Source: JBBRWO01 sp964388455 | GTDB lineage: Bacteria; Actinomycetota; Coriobacteriia; Anaerosomatales; JAAXUF01 | Reading direction: 5' to 3' | Length of the DNA: 64,000 bases | Assembly (NCBI GenBank): GCA_964388455.1 | Contig: CAYMAN010000007.1 | Location: 17,856 to 81,855, forward strand | Part shown: piece by piece, positions 1-7,772 of the stretch | Layout of the letters: each line of letters opens with the position of its first letter | Numbering within the stretch: position 1 is the stretch's first letter | Made by a program: the position numbers and the translations under genes | Notes under the pieces: model-generated | Databases searched by the model: none | Seen by the model: the letters and a program-made list of their open reading frames with translations, nothing else | Told to the model about the DNA's origin: nothing

Positions 1-145
1 CGACGATGCCAGCGGGTGCGAGGGCCAGAGCCTCGGCTGCGGTGAGGGCATCGTTGCGTCGGACTTCGACATCGGCCCCCAAAGCGGCCAGTAGCTGTAC
101 AAGGTTGTACGTAAACGAGTCGTAATTGTCGACGACGAGTATCAC
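1..145 (-). CDS. trpG: Anthranilate synthase component II, amidotransferase subunit (5' part only)
   Basis: Only the first 48 codons are inside the window; the gene runs off the left edge. Reading starts at a GTG (145-143) that overlaps the trpE stop in a GTGA, so the two are translationally coupled. The visible N-terminus (ILVVDNYDSFTYNLVQLL) is the typical start of the class I glutamine amidotransferase domain of TrpG/PabA, whose role is to hydrolyse glutamine and pass ammonia to TrpE for anthranilate formation. The catalytic Cys-His-Glu triad lies outside the window. A PabA-type or dual-function subunit cannot be excluded from the N-terminus alone, but the coupling to a T-box-controlled trpE favours TrpG. 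Confidence 0.9.
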   Translation of the reverse strand, partial: MILVVDNYDSFTYNLVQLLAALGADVEVRRNDALTAAEALALAPAGIV

Positions 146-1728
146 AGGAGACCTCCCTTGTGCGGAGCGGGAGAGTCCGCATCCCTACGCGAACTGTCCT
201 CGCCTTCGGCTGCGGTAGGTTCGCTTCGGGACGCGGACTCTCCCGCTCCCTCGGGGGCGTTCATGCCAGCAGCCAAACCCAAGGCCTTCTGCAGCGCTGC
301 AGCTTTGTGGCGGCACTCTTCGAACTCCTTGGCGGGGTCGGAGTCGGCTACGATTCCGGCTCCGGACTGGACGTACGCGCGGCCGTTCGCGAGCACGACG
401 GTTCGAATCGTGATGCACATATCCATCGCGCCATCGAGGCCGAAGTAACCGACGGTGCCTGCGTAGGGGCCTCGGGCCTCTGGCTCCAGCTCGGCGATGA
501 CCTCCATCGCCCTGACCTTCGGGGCGCCGCTGACGGTGCCTGCCGGGAATGTGGCCTCCAGTGCGTCGAAAGCGTCTTTCCCGGGGGCCAACTCGCCAGT
601 GACGTTGCTCACGATGTGCATGACGTGGCTGTAGTACTCGACTTCCATGAGCTCGTCGACGGTGACCGAACCGGATGCACTGACGCGACCGAGGTCGTTG
701 CGGCCGAGGTCCACGAGCATGACGTGCTCGGCGCGCTCCTTCTCGTCGGCGAGGAGGTCGGCTCGAAGCTGTCCGTCCTCGGCGGCGGTGAGGCCGCGCG
801 GGCGAGTGCCGGCGAGCGGCCTCGTGAGAACGGTGTCGCCCTCGACGCGCACGAGCGGCTCGGGGCTCGAACCCACGAGCGTCACATCCCGCGTGCGGAC
901 GTAGAACATGTAGGGCGACGGGTTCACGGCACGCAGCACGCGGTACAGATCGAGGCCGTCGCTCTCGAACGGTGCCGAGTAGCGCTGTGAGAGCACCACC
1001 TGGAAGATATCGCCCGCCATGATGTGCTCCTTGGCGGCCTCGACCTGCCCGATGAACTCCTCGCGGCTCGTATGCGCGGTCATCTCGACCGGCACCTCGA
1101 CGCCGTAGGCGCCCAGCTCAGCGCCTCGCGGACCCTGGTCGATGCGCTTGAGGTAGGTGTCGATGCGGCGAAGTGCGGCGGCGTAGGCGGCCTCAGGGGC
1201 ACTGCCCGGCCGCGTCGGCGCGATGACCTGCATGACGCGGCGGGCGTGATCGAACGCAACCACGACGTCGGCCATCATGAACGTGAAGTCCGGCACGTCG
1301 AGGATGTCGTTGCCGTGGCGCGGCACCCGCTCGAAGCTCGTCGCGGTCTCGTAGCCGATGAACCCGACTGCGCCACCCACGAAGAGCGGCAGACCCGGCA
1401 CGCGGGCTACTCGGCCCGCATCGAGCTGGCGGGCGACGACACGCAACGGATCCTCGGCGTACTCGGCCGATACGCCGCCGCCCTCGATGACGACGTCGTG
1501 ACCGCGAGCGCTGATGACCTCGCGCTCGCCGACGCCCAGGAAGCTGTAGCGGCCCAGTCGCTCGCCGCCGATGACGCTCTCGAGCAGGAAGGCGTGCTCG
1601 GCGTCTTGCGCGAGCGCCATGAACGCGCTGATCGGAGTCGCAAGGTCGGCGTACACCTCGCGTGCGACAGGGACCACGTCGTGGTCGGCGGCGAGACGCA
1701 CGAACTCGTCTCTGCTCGGCAGTATCAT
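142..1728 (-). CDS. trpE: Anthranilate synthase component I
   Basis: A 528-residue chorismate-utilising enzyme that makes anthranilate from chorismate, the first step of tryptophan synthesis. The N-terminal domain (residues about 15-170) is followed by the chorismate-binding domain. Family signatures are visible: DIFQVVLSQR, SPEPLVR, TRPLAGTRPRG, LVDLGRNDLGRV and FPAGTVSGAPKVRA. The catalytic body ends near residue 485. The last 43 residues are a low-complexity Ala/Glu/Ser/Pro tail with no counterpart in normal TrpE, encoded by a palindromic repeat at 165-248. It starts at ATG 1728; a GAGG lies directly against the ATG and a GAAGG about 13 bases upstream. It lies downstream of a Trp-specific T-box and overlaps trpG by four bases. 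Confidence 0.95.
   Translation of the reverse strand: MILPSRDEFVRLAADHDVVPVAREVYADLATPISAFMALAQDAEHAFLLESVIGGERLGRYSFLGVGEREVISARGHDVVIEGGGVSAEYAEDPLRVVARQLDAGRVARVPGLPLFVGGAVGFIGYETATSFERVPRHGNDILDVPDFTFMMADVVVAFDHARRVMQVIAPTRPGSAPEAAYAAALRRIDTYLKRIDQGPRGAELGAYGVEVPVEMTAHTSREEFIGQVEAAKEHIMAGDIFQVVLSQRYSAPFESDGLDLYRVLRAVNPSPYMFYVRTRDVTLVGSSPEPLVRVEGDTVLTRPLAGTRPRGLTAAEDGQLRADLLADEKERAEHVMLVDLGRNDLGRVSASGSVTVDELMEVEYYSHVMHIVSNVTGELAPGKDAFDALEATFPAGTVSGAPKVRAMEVIAELEPEARGPYAGTVGYFGLDGAMDMCITIRTVVLANGRAYVQSGAGIVADSDPAKEFEECRHKAAALQKALGLAAGMNAPEGAGESASRSEPTAAEGEDSSRRDADSPAPHKGGLL
165..248 (+). repeat. Structured palindromic element, copy A (inside the trpE 3' end)
   Basis: Two perfect 16-base inverted arms, GAGCGGGAGAGTCCGC (165-180) and its complement (233-248), enclose the core GCGAACTGTCCTCG (189-202) and TGCGGTAGGTTCGC (211-224). 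GCGAAC and GTTCGC of the core also pair with each other. The same core, with completely different arms, occurs at 18998-19101 and 19221-19332. Here the element is read through by trpE and encodes part of its extra C-terminal tail. Confidence 0.8.
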
Positions 1729-1802
1729 CCTCGGGTCCTACCCTTCACTCGGTCGACTGTGCGACCTCACCGCGCGCTGGTGATTCGGTCCATGCGAGAA
1801 AA

Positions 1803-1834
1803 CAAAAAACTCCCGTCCATCAAGGGACGAGAGC
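1803..1834 (-). terminator. T-box-controlled intrinsic terminator of the trpE leader
   Basis: On the minus strand CTCTCGTCC and GGACGGGAG form a nine-pair stem (one G-U) with a short TTGAT-type loop, followed by a TTTTTTGTTTT tract. Its 5' half overlaps the side that pairs with the T-box sequence, giving the usual choice between terminator and antiterminator. Confidence 0.9.
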
Positions 1835-2090
1835 AATTCTCGCGGTACCACCCTTGTTGACCCGCCGAGTGATCGGCGTGCCCACTTTGGTCTGACGGAT
1901 ACTCCGGCACCTACTGCCTTCATACCCTGCCCCTTGTATCGGTGGGGATCCGCCGGCACTAGTCGGCATCGCTGCCTTTGCACCGGAGTCTCAGGGGTCC
2001 ATTCCCTCAGTCTCGCGTGCCGGATTCTCACCATCACCGGCTCTCTTGAACGCTCGAGCTGAAGTACTCATCCCCGTCACAGACGCGCTG
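1803..2090 (-). promoter_or_regulatory. T-box riboswitch, tryptophan specifier (UGG)
   Basis: On the minus strand the canonical T-box AAGGGTGGTACCGCG lies at 1855-1841 and is followed by the terminator at 1834-1803. Stem I landmarks lie upstream: an AGAGAG bulge followed by GCCGG and GGTGAGAA with a closing CCGGC. The specifier loop contains GAA-TGG-ACC, with TGG at 2001-1999 followed by the conserved A. TGG is the Trp codon, matching the downstream trpE. By known T-box logic, uncharged tRNA-Trp pairs with the specifier and with the TGG of the T-box bulge and stabilises the antiterminator, so trpEG would be transcribed when tryptophan is short. Confidence 0.95.
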
Positions 2091-2106
2091 TTCGGTTGCC
2101 GACGAG

Positions 2107-2134
2107 TCTATACCCGCTGAGGAGGACGTGACAA
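2107..2134 (-). promoter_or_regulatory. Probable trpE promoter
   Basis: On the minus strand TTGTCA (2134-2129) and TATAGA (2112-2107) are separated by 16 bases, five and four matches to the sigma-70 boxes. A start near 2100 would put the whole T-box in the leader transcript. Assigned by eye from spacing and position. Confidence 0.55.
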
Positions 2135-2244
2135 GGGGTAGATTCCGCGGTTGGCATGAAAAGTGTTCAGATACTAATACCTCATGCCGAAGAGTATGGT
2201 GAAACGCAGTACAGGGGGTACGTATCCCTGAGGAGATGGTACCG

Positions 2245-2379
2245 ATGGTGCACAAAGAGCCGTGCCCGACATGCAAGGGCAATCGCTACGTGGCGGTTCA
2301 ATCTGCTACGGGGCAACAGGTCAACAAGAAGTGCCCCAAGTGCGGAGGCAACGGCTACACAGTTCGCCTGCAGCGCTAG
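2245..2379 (+). CDS. Small zinc-ribbon protein (44 residues)
   Basis: A short reading frame of 44 codons plus stop, with two CxxC knuckles: CPTCKGNRY near the N-terminus and CPKCGGNGY about 23 residues later. The CxxCxGN repeat resembles half of the DnaJ-type zinc finger, so one structural zinc is expected. GAGGAG at 2230-2235 is nine bases before this ATG; an in-frame ATG at 2236 directly follows the same motif and is less likely. The gene is divergent from trpE and followed by a hairpin with a T-rich tail (2404-2437). The function is unknown; the fold suggests nucleic-acid or protein binding. Confidence 0.75.
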   Translation: MVHKEPCPTCKGNRYVAVQSATGQQVNKKCPKCGGNGYTVRLQR

Positions 2380-2403
2380 ATCGATCCCCAGAAACGCCCG
2401 CCG

Positions 2404-2437
2404 ACGAACCGTCTCAGCCGAGGCGGTTCGTTTCGTT
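2404..2437 (+). terminator. Intrinsic terminator after the zinc-ribbon gene
   Basis: ACGAACCG (2404-2411) pairs with CGGTTCGT (2424-2431), with an inner CTC/GAG pair in the loop, followed by TTCGTTT. It overlaps the last codons of the convergent M48-like gene, so it may serve both strands. Confidence 0.7.
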
Positions 2438-3538
2438 TCCCTCCTCGAGCCGCGGAGCGCAGGGAGCAAACAGTCCATCTGCCGCAATCCGTGATTGAGG
2501 TTCCCACACCATCCCCTCCACGCCGAGCACCTCTCGCAAGCGCGCCACGCGCTGCCACTCCGGATCGTCGTCGTCATTTGTAGAGACCCCGGTCCAGCAG
2601 TAGAACAGCTCCGAGAAGGCCTCGCCGGCGCTCGGCACGAGGTTATTGAGTTCGACGCAGTGGCTGAGGGCGGAGAGCATCGATGAAGGGTCTTTGAGCA
2701 ACAGCATCCCCTCGGCATCTGCGGTCTCGGCGGTTGTGCGCTGCGACCTGCGGTGGAGCGCGGCGACCAGTTCCGAGAGGACTGCAAAACCGGCACCGAA
2801 GACCAGGTAGAAGACCACGCCGCTGGAGTCGTCGGCGCCACGCGCCGCCAGCACTGATGCAGGGCCACCGGTCATCTGTTTGTCGATGGCGTCATTGTCG
2901 GACTGCTGTCGATACGAACGCCAAGCATGAACGGGCCACATGAGCGCAGTCACGCCGGTGGAGGTGATCGTGTCGCCCGACTTGAGACGCGCAATGAGGT
3001 TGGCGAAGACCGCTCGACGTTCATCGACGTTGAGTTTCGCGATGAACCCTGTGGTCACCCCGACGACTGCTCGGCGGCGACGGGCTGCGAATATGAACGC
3101 GTTAGTGCTGTTCACATCGATTAGATACAGCGCCGGCGCGACCGGTAGACCCGCCGCCAGCGCCATGTCCTTGAGCGCCATCTTGGTGTCGAGGTGTTCG
3201 CCACGCGGGATCAATGTCGCGTCCAGTCGTTTGAGCAGCCACTTCTCACTTCGCAGAAGCGTGAATGCGGCCCATCCCGACGCTACTGCACCGTACGCGA
3301 TGCTCACGGTGACCACGATGCTCCAGAAAGCCGCCCACGCTTCAGAAGAAGGTTGACTGCCATACGCACGCATCACGAGAAGAAAAGTGAGCGGAATCAG
3401 GATGAACAGGTCGAACGCAGCTACCGATACCGTCACGAACGCGACCACGTACGCCGTGAGTCGGAGACGGTTCGCATCGACTCGATCCCACAGCGGCTCG
3501 ATGTGGGCGCCTCGGGGGTCTGCGCTGACGGGGCTCAT
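2414..3538 (-). CDS. M48-like membrane protein lacking the HExxH zinc motif (probable pseudopeptidase)
   Basis: A 374-residue protein with two N-terminal membrane segments (about 27-55 and 68-95) followed by a cytosolic domain. Residues about 130-190 read like an HtpX/M48 core: a NAFIFAARRRRAVVGVTTGF stretch, then DERRAVFANLIARLKSGD. In active M48 enzymes the equivalent of NLIAR (180-184) is HExxH in a context of 'LAHELAHIKNGD'. Both histidines and the glutamate are absent here. A later ETADAEGMLLLKDPSSMLSAL stretch (271 onward) matches the third-ligand and 'gdP..L..AL' region of the family. Proteolysis is therefore not expected; a scaffold or regulatory role is inference. It is convergent with the zinc-ribbon gene and downstream of hisE. 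Confidence 0.7.
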   Translation of the reverse strand: MSPVSADPRGAHIEPLWDRVDANRLRLTAYVVAFVTVSVAAFDLFILIPLTFLLVMRAYGSQPSSEAWAAFWSIVVTVSIAYGAVASGWAAFTLLRSEKWLLKRLDATLIPRGEHLDTKMALKDMALAAGLPVAPALYLIDVNSTNAFIFAARRRRAVVGVTTGFIAKLNVDERRAVFANLIARLKSGDTITSTGVTALMWPVHAWRSYRQQSDNDAIDKQMTGGPASVLAARGADDSSGVVFYLVFGAGFAVLSELVAALHRRSQRTTAETADAEGMLLLKDPSSMLSALSHCVELNNLVPSAGEAFSELFYCWTGVSTNDDDDPEWQRVARLREVLGVEGMVWEPQSRIAADGLFAPCAPRLEEGNETNRLG

Positions 3539-3603
3539 CGGAGCGGCTTTTGCATCATCGGCGCATAAGGGCGTATCCGGGTCACGGGCAGCGGCGTCAT
3601 CGG

Positions 3604-3903
3604 CTAGCTGCGCCGAGACGCCAGCTCCTCGGCCAGATCAGATGGAGTGAGGCCGTAACGTGCGAGCACGACAAGAAGGTGGTACATCAGATCACCGGCC
3701 TCGTAACGCAGGTGCTCGCGATCGGCGTCCTTGGCGGCCATGATGACCTCACCGGACTCCTCGGCGATCTTCTTGAGGAGGCCGTCTTCGTTGCCAGTGA
3801 GAAGACGCGCAGTGTAGGACTGCTCGGGGTCGGCGGTGCGGCGTTCGTCGATGACGGCGAAGAGTTCGTCGAGAACGTCTCCGAGGCGGGGCTGGTCACT
3901 CAT
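3604..3903 (-). CDS. hisE: Phosphoribosyl-ATP pyrophosphatase
   Basis: A 99-residue single-domain enzyme of the all-alpha NTP pyrophosphatase (MazG-like) fold; it hydrolyses PR-ATP to PR-AMP, step two of histidine synthesis. The family signature is clear: YTARLLTGNEDGLLKKIAEE, then SGEVIMAAKD and EAGDLMYHLLVVL, which carry the acidic metal-binding residues. It overlaps the 3' end of hisI by eight bases, so the two functions are separate proteins rather than the HisIE fusion of enterobacteria. It closes the his gene run. Confidence 0.95.
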   Translation of the reverse strand: MSDQPRLGDVLDELFAVIDERRTADPEQSYTARLLTGNEDGLLKKIAEESGEVIMAAKDADREHLRYEAGDLMYHLLVVLARYGLTPSDLAEELASRRS

Positions 3904-4279
3904 CGGCGTGTCCTTTGGCTAGCGAGGCGGAGTCAGGATACATGCGTCGGTAGAAACAGGTGCGCTGATTTGTATGGCAGGCACCGGGACCGTTCTGGTT
4001 CACAAAGATGAGCAGGCAGTCCGCATCGCAGTCGTAGCGAATCTCGACGACGTCCTGGGTGTGGCCGCTGGACTCACCCTTCATCCAGTACTTCTTGCGG
4101 CTTCGACTCCAAAACCATGTCTTGCCCGTCTGCACGGTCTCGATCAGCGACTCACGATTCATGTACGCGACCATCAGCACCTCGTGCGTGTCGTGCTGCT
4201 GGATGACCGCGGTGATGAGTCCATCCGCGTCATACTTCAGTTCATCGTAGCCGAGAAGATCGTGTTCATGGTCGGGCAT
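3896..4279 (-). CDS. hisI: Phosphoribosyl-AMP cyclohydrolase
   Basis: A 127-residue zinc enzyme opening the adenine ring of PR-AMP, step three of histidine synthesis. It shows the usual cysteine set: CDADC near residue 84, GACH and CFYRRMYP. HisI activity depends on zinc bound by these cysteines and on magnesium at the DxD motif. It starts at ATG 4279 behind GGGAG with good spacing. It precedes and overlaps hisE, and is separated from hisF upstream by the NHL and cytochrome genes. Confidence 0.95.
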   Translation of the reverse strand: MPDHEHDLLGYDELKYDADGLITAVIQQHDTHEVLMVAYMNRESLIETVQTGKTWFWSRSRKKYWMKGESSGHTQDVVEIRYDCDADCLLIFVNQNGPGACHTNQRTCFYRRMYPDSASLAKGHADE

Positions 4280-4379
4280 GGTATCGCTCCCTAAAGAATG
4301 CGCCGGCTCGGTGTCTAGGGCCCGGTTCAGCGTTCCACAGTCTATCAGTCACGTACCCGTAAATGCCGTGACTCCCCCA

Positions 4380-5426
4380 TCAGTCGAGCGGGTCGGTGAG
4401 GAGCGATCGCAGACGCAATACCTGGACACGGTCGTTCTCCTTGTCGGCGACCAGGAGCAGGTCGCCTCGAATGGCAACATCGTTGGGATAGCGGAAGTAG
4501 CCCGGCTTGCTGCCCTCGGTCCCGTATGTGTCGAGGACCTCGCCCGTGGACGAGAGGTGGGTCAGCCCGAAACGAAACGCGTCCACGACCATGACGGAGT
4601 CATTGTCCGCAATCGCGAGCCCCCGTGGCAGCCCGAATATGCGGCTACTCGTGGCATCGGTGGAAGGAATCGCCCAGTATGGCTGGCCGTTGGATCCAAG
4701 AGCCACGACGCGAGCGGCGTTCGTGTCCGACACCAAGAGCGCCCCGTCGCGGCGAACACCGATAGACGCCGGGCGTTGGAACGCTCTGGTCGAGGTCGAA
4801 CGATCGAACCGGCGTGCCAGCTTCCCCTTCGAATTGAATACCGCCACCCCCTGGGCATCGGCCACATACACCTCACCCTCAAACACGGCGACGTCTACGG
4901 GCATCCACTTAGGGCTGGCTGGCTTCGCCGGTGCCCTCAGGGAACCTAGCAGGACACCGTTGCGGGAGAAGTGCCGAACCACTCCGGCGCGCAGGTCGGC
5001 CACGTACACCGAACCGTCATCAGCCACGACGAGTCCCGCCGGCTGCTGCAGAGCCAATCGTCGCTCGGCGGCGGTCGCCTTTGCGGGTGCACGGCCTATC
5101 TCGCGGATGAACCGGCCTCGTGAGCTGAAGATGCAGATGCGCCCGTTCCCCGTGTCGGACACGAAGATGTCCCCATCGGTACCCCACGCGACTGCGAGCG
5201 GACGGTCAAGAAACGGGAGATCCCCACTTCCCGGTCCATTGATGGACGCCACTGGCTCAAGGCGATTCCGGCCATCAGGCTCGGGCAGGGAGTTTGGTGC
5301 CTGGGCGAGTATGAGCCACAGCAGGATGCCCGCGAGCGCAACCGCCACGACCAACAGAGTGATTCGGACGAGCCGATTAGGGCCGGGCACGCCATCCACG
5401 CCGTCCTCGGGGGCGCCCTGCGTCAC
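4380..5426 (-). CDS. Membrane-anchored NHL-repeat beta-propeller protein
   Basis: A 348-residue protein with a short basic N-terminus, one membrane segment (about 20-42) and an extracytoplasmic propeller. At least five NHL-type repeats are visible, with the pattern 'P.g.A...dG...VsDt.n.ri..f...G' (for example DIFVSDTGNGRICIFSSRGR, VYVADLRAGVVRHFSRNG, MVVDAFRFGLTHLSSTGE, LLVADKENDRVQVL). The GTG start overlaps the cytochrome stop in a GTGA, so it is coupled to the multiheme cytochrome upstream. NHL propellers usually mediate protein or ligand binding; here it probably scaffolds or assembles the cytochrome (inference). A second cytochrome/NHL pairing occurs at 50.7-53.4 kb. Confidence 0.85.
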   Translation of the reverse strand: MTQGAPEDGVDGVPGPNRLVRITLLVVAVALAGILLWLILAQAPNSLPEPDGRNRLEPVASINGPGSGDLPFLDRPLAVAWGTDGDIFVSDTGNGRICIFSSRGRFIREIGRAPAKATAAERRLALQQPAGLVVADDGSVYVADLRAGVVRHFSRNGVLLGSLRAPAKPASPKWMPVDVAVFEGEVYVADAQGVAVFNSKGKLARRFDRSTSTRAFQRPASIGVRRDGALLVSDTNAARVVALGSNGQPYWAIPSTDATSSRIFGLPRGLAIADNDSVMVVDAFRFGLTHLSSTGEVLDTYGTEGSKPGYFRYPNDVAIRGDLLLVADKENDRVQVLRLRSLLTDPLD

Positions 5427-7693
5427 AGGCCGGTGCCCATGTGCGTGTGGCAGTCACTTTGAGTGCAGTCGATCGGCCAAGTACTGAGGTCTGCACCGCC
5501 TTCGAGCGGACCCGGATGCGTGCCGGGTCCGACAGCGTGACAACCCGAGCAGAAGAAGCGGAAGTCCGCTCCGCCACCGACCATCGGGACCACCTGAAGC
5601 GGTTCAGCAGTGAGCGACGTCGACTTGGCGCGCACCGAATCCCGCAGGGCGAAGCGGTTGAACGAGCCATGCGAGTCGTGGCAGGTGTCGCAGCGCAGCA
5701 CATTGCCCTTTGCCCAGCCCATCTCGGTTCGCAGACTCGGACTGTCGGATACTCCTGCCCCATGAATGCTGGAACTCCACTTCGCGGTGAGATCCACGGT
5801 GGCTGTGACGCCACCCGCCGCCAGCGGCGCAGGGGCCCAGCCGGACGTGACAACACTCGTCGGGAGTTCGCCGTCGTGGCAGCGCAGACACAACGCATCC
5901 GAGGCCACCATGCCGCCGATCGTGGTCGGGTTGTCCGGATCGACACACGGCGTGGTTGCCGAAGAAGTGTGCGGCTCATGACAGTTCGCACAGCTCAGGC
6001 GCGAACCCTCGGCAAGCCCGTCGGCAGCCAGCAGGTCGTGGCGAGTATCTGCGCCACTACCCGAGAGGCTGCGAGAGATGTCGGTCTGACCCGCGGCCGC
6101 AGCCGCAGCACTGTGACACCCCAGGCAGCGATCATCGGCGGCGTAGGGATAGAGGCTGTCTTCAACGGTCGAGTGGGCGATATGGCACGACAGACACACG
6201 ACCTTGGTTCCTGTCGGCGGCTCCAAAACCCCTGTCCCGTGACCCGAGACATCGAACCCGCGCAGATCACCGCGATCGGAGACGCTCGCAGTCGCGCCAT
6301 GGCACGAGTAGCAGTACGCGTTGCCCGACTTCACGGTTCCGCTCGACAGGAGCAGTCCCTTTACGGTGGCGGTCTGCTCCGCCGAGTGGACTCCGTGGCA
6401 GCTCGAGCAACTGAGCGTACCCGGTTCAGTTCCGATCGGTACGTCGTGTCGTGACATACGACTCGAATCCGAGAACTCGCCGAGCACGTCAGACGCCGAA
6501 GTGCCATCGTGACAGCTCAGGCAGAGGGGCGCATCGATCGTTGTGGTCCCCTTGAGCAATCCGGGACCCGCAGTGGCGTTGTGCGTCGAGTGACAGAGTG
6601 CGCACAGATCGGTATCGGTGCTGTAGGCACCGTGCGGCGGCTCAACCGTGCTGGTGGCAGGGGCCGTTCGAATGTAGATAGCGGGACTCTTGACCCCGAC
6701 GTCACCCGAGCCGTCAACGGCTGCGACTCGGTACCAGTATGCGGTGTAGTCCGCAGTGGACGTGTCGTGATAGCTGGCGGTCGGGACCGGGGTCACCGTC
6801 ATGGTGGTACCCACGGACGTGCTGGTGGTGGAACGGTACACGTGATAGCCGGTCACGCCGGCGACCGGAAGCGGCGTCCAGGTCACTAGCACCGATGCGG
6901 TGTTCACCGCAGTGCCGCCGCTCGGTGCAGGCAGGGAGGTCGCGAGCGTGCAGGATCTCGCGGTGACCGCGCTTTGCGCCCCCTCACCGCGAACGTCGAC
7001 GGTGGACACGGCGTAGCGCAGAGGCAACCAAACCGGTGCCGTCGTGTCCTCGAAAGACAGGGTGCCACCCGCAGGAATGGTCGCGATCACGGAGAAGGGG
7101 TCGCCTGCCTCCGACCGCCACACTCGATACTGAGCCAGGAGCACGGTTCCGGTACTTTCGCTCCAGCTGAGCACGCCTCCGGCACGCCCGAACGCGCGCG
7201 CGAACACCGCCGCGGGTGGTCGGGCGACCTCGGCCAACGTAATCGCTTCGGCCTGACCCGAGTCGGCGGACGCGTTGCCTGCAAGATCGAATGCACGCAC
7301 CGTGAAGGTGTGGACGGTTTCGGTGGAAAACCCGCTGACGACGATGCTCTGAGCGACGGTAGTGGCTGCCGGCGAACCGTCGACGATGACCTGGTAGTAG
7401 TCGACCCCCGAGCTGTCATCGGTCGATGCGCTCCAGGAGACGTTCACACTGCTGGTAGAAGCCGGCGAGGCGGTAGGAGTAGTGGGCGTGGACGGCGGAA
7501 CGGTGTCCGTGAAGCTCATCGGACTCGCCGAGAATGCCCCGAAGGCGAACGAGTACGCACCGAGCGATACCAGAATCGTCACAGCACCGATGACGCTCAG
7601 CGCTAGTCGACTGGAGACGCCACTAACAGGCCCCCGGCACTCGCTGCCGTGACCTGCAGTTCGCACGCTTCGCCGATGAGACAGGAGCAACAC
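5423..7693 (-). CDS. Secreted or anchored multiheme c-type cytochrome with fibronectin III-like domains
   Basis: A 756-residue protein. A hydrophobic segment at about 30-54 acts as signal peptide or anchor. Two or three FN3-like beta-sandwich domains follow (about 65-345, with motifs such as VNVSWSASTDDSSGVDYYQV and VLVTWTPLPVAGVTGYHVYR). The heme region covers about 365-750 and holds ten CXXCH motifs (CALCH, CLSCH, CSSCH, CYSCH, CLSCH, CLGCH, CANCH, CLRCH, CDTCH, CSGCH) and a terminal CTQSDCH (CX4CH). The start is a GTG at 7693 with AAGAG directly upstream; a TTG two codons in is possible. An extracytoplasmic electron-carrying role is inferred from family. The gene is inserted between hisF and hisI. 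Confidence 0.85.
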   Translation of the reverse strand: MLLLSHRRSVRTAGHGSECRGPVSGVSSRLALSVIGAVTILVSLGAYSFAFGAFSASPMSFTDTVPPSTPTTPTASPASTSSVNVSWSASTDDSSGVDYYQVIVDGSPAATTVAQSIVVSGFSTETVHTFTVRAFDLAGNASADSGQAEAITLAEVARPPAAVFARAFGRAGGVLSWSESTGTVLLAQYRVWRSEAGDPFSVIATIPAGGTLSFEDTTAPVWLPLRYAVSTVDVRGEGAQSAVTARSCTLATSLPAPSGGTAVNTASVLVTWTPLPVAGVTGYHVYRSTTSTSVGTTMTVTPVPTASYHDTSTADYTAYWYRVAAVDGSGDVGVKSPAIYIRTAPATSTVEPPHGAYSTDTDLCALCHSTHNATAGPGLLKGTTTIDAPLCLSCHDGTSASDVLGEFSDSSRMSRHDVPIGTEPGTLSCSSCHGVHSAEQTATVKGLLLSSGTVKSGNAYCYSCHGATASVSDRGDLRGFDVSGHGTGVLEPPTGTKVVCLSCHIAHSTVEDSLYPYAADDRCLGCHSAAAAAAGQTDISRSLSGSGADTRHDLLAADGLAEGSRLSCANCHEPHTSSATTPCVDPDNPTTIGGMVASDALCLRCHDGELPTSVVTSGWAPAPLAAGGVTATVDLTAKWSSSIHGAGVSDSPSLRTEMGWAKGNVLRCDTCHDSHGSFNRFALRDSVRAKSTSLTAEPLQVVPMVGGGADFRFFCSGCHAVGPGTHPGPLEGGADLSTWPIDCTQSDCHTHMGTGL

Positions 7694-7772
7694 CTCTTCG
7701 TGTTGGAATGCACGTCGGATTCTACCATTTTACTGTGCCTCTGCGAACGCCGCGCCAGTGTGCGAGAGACCC

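Noticed and set aside
142..1728. Frameshift explaining the odd trpE tail
   Set aside because: The tail runs in frame into the GTGA overlap that starts trpG, as expected for an intact operon junction, and is explained by the palindromic element.
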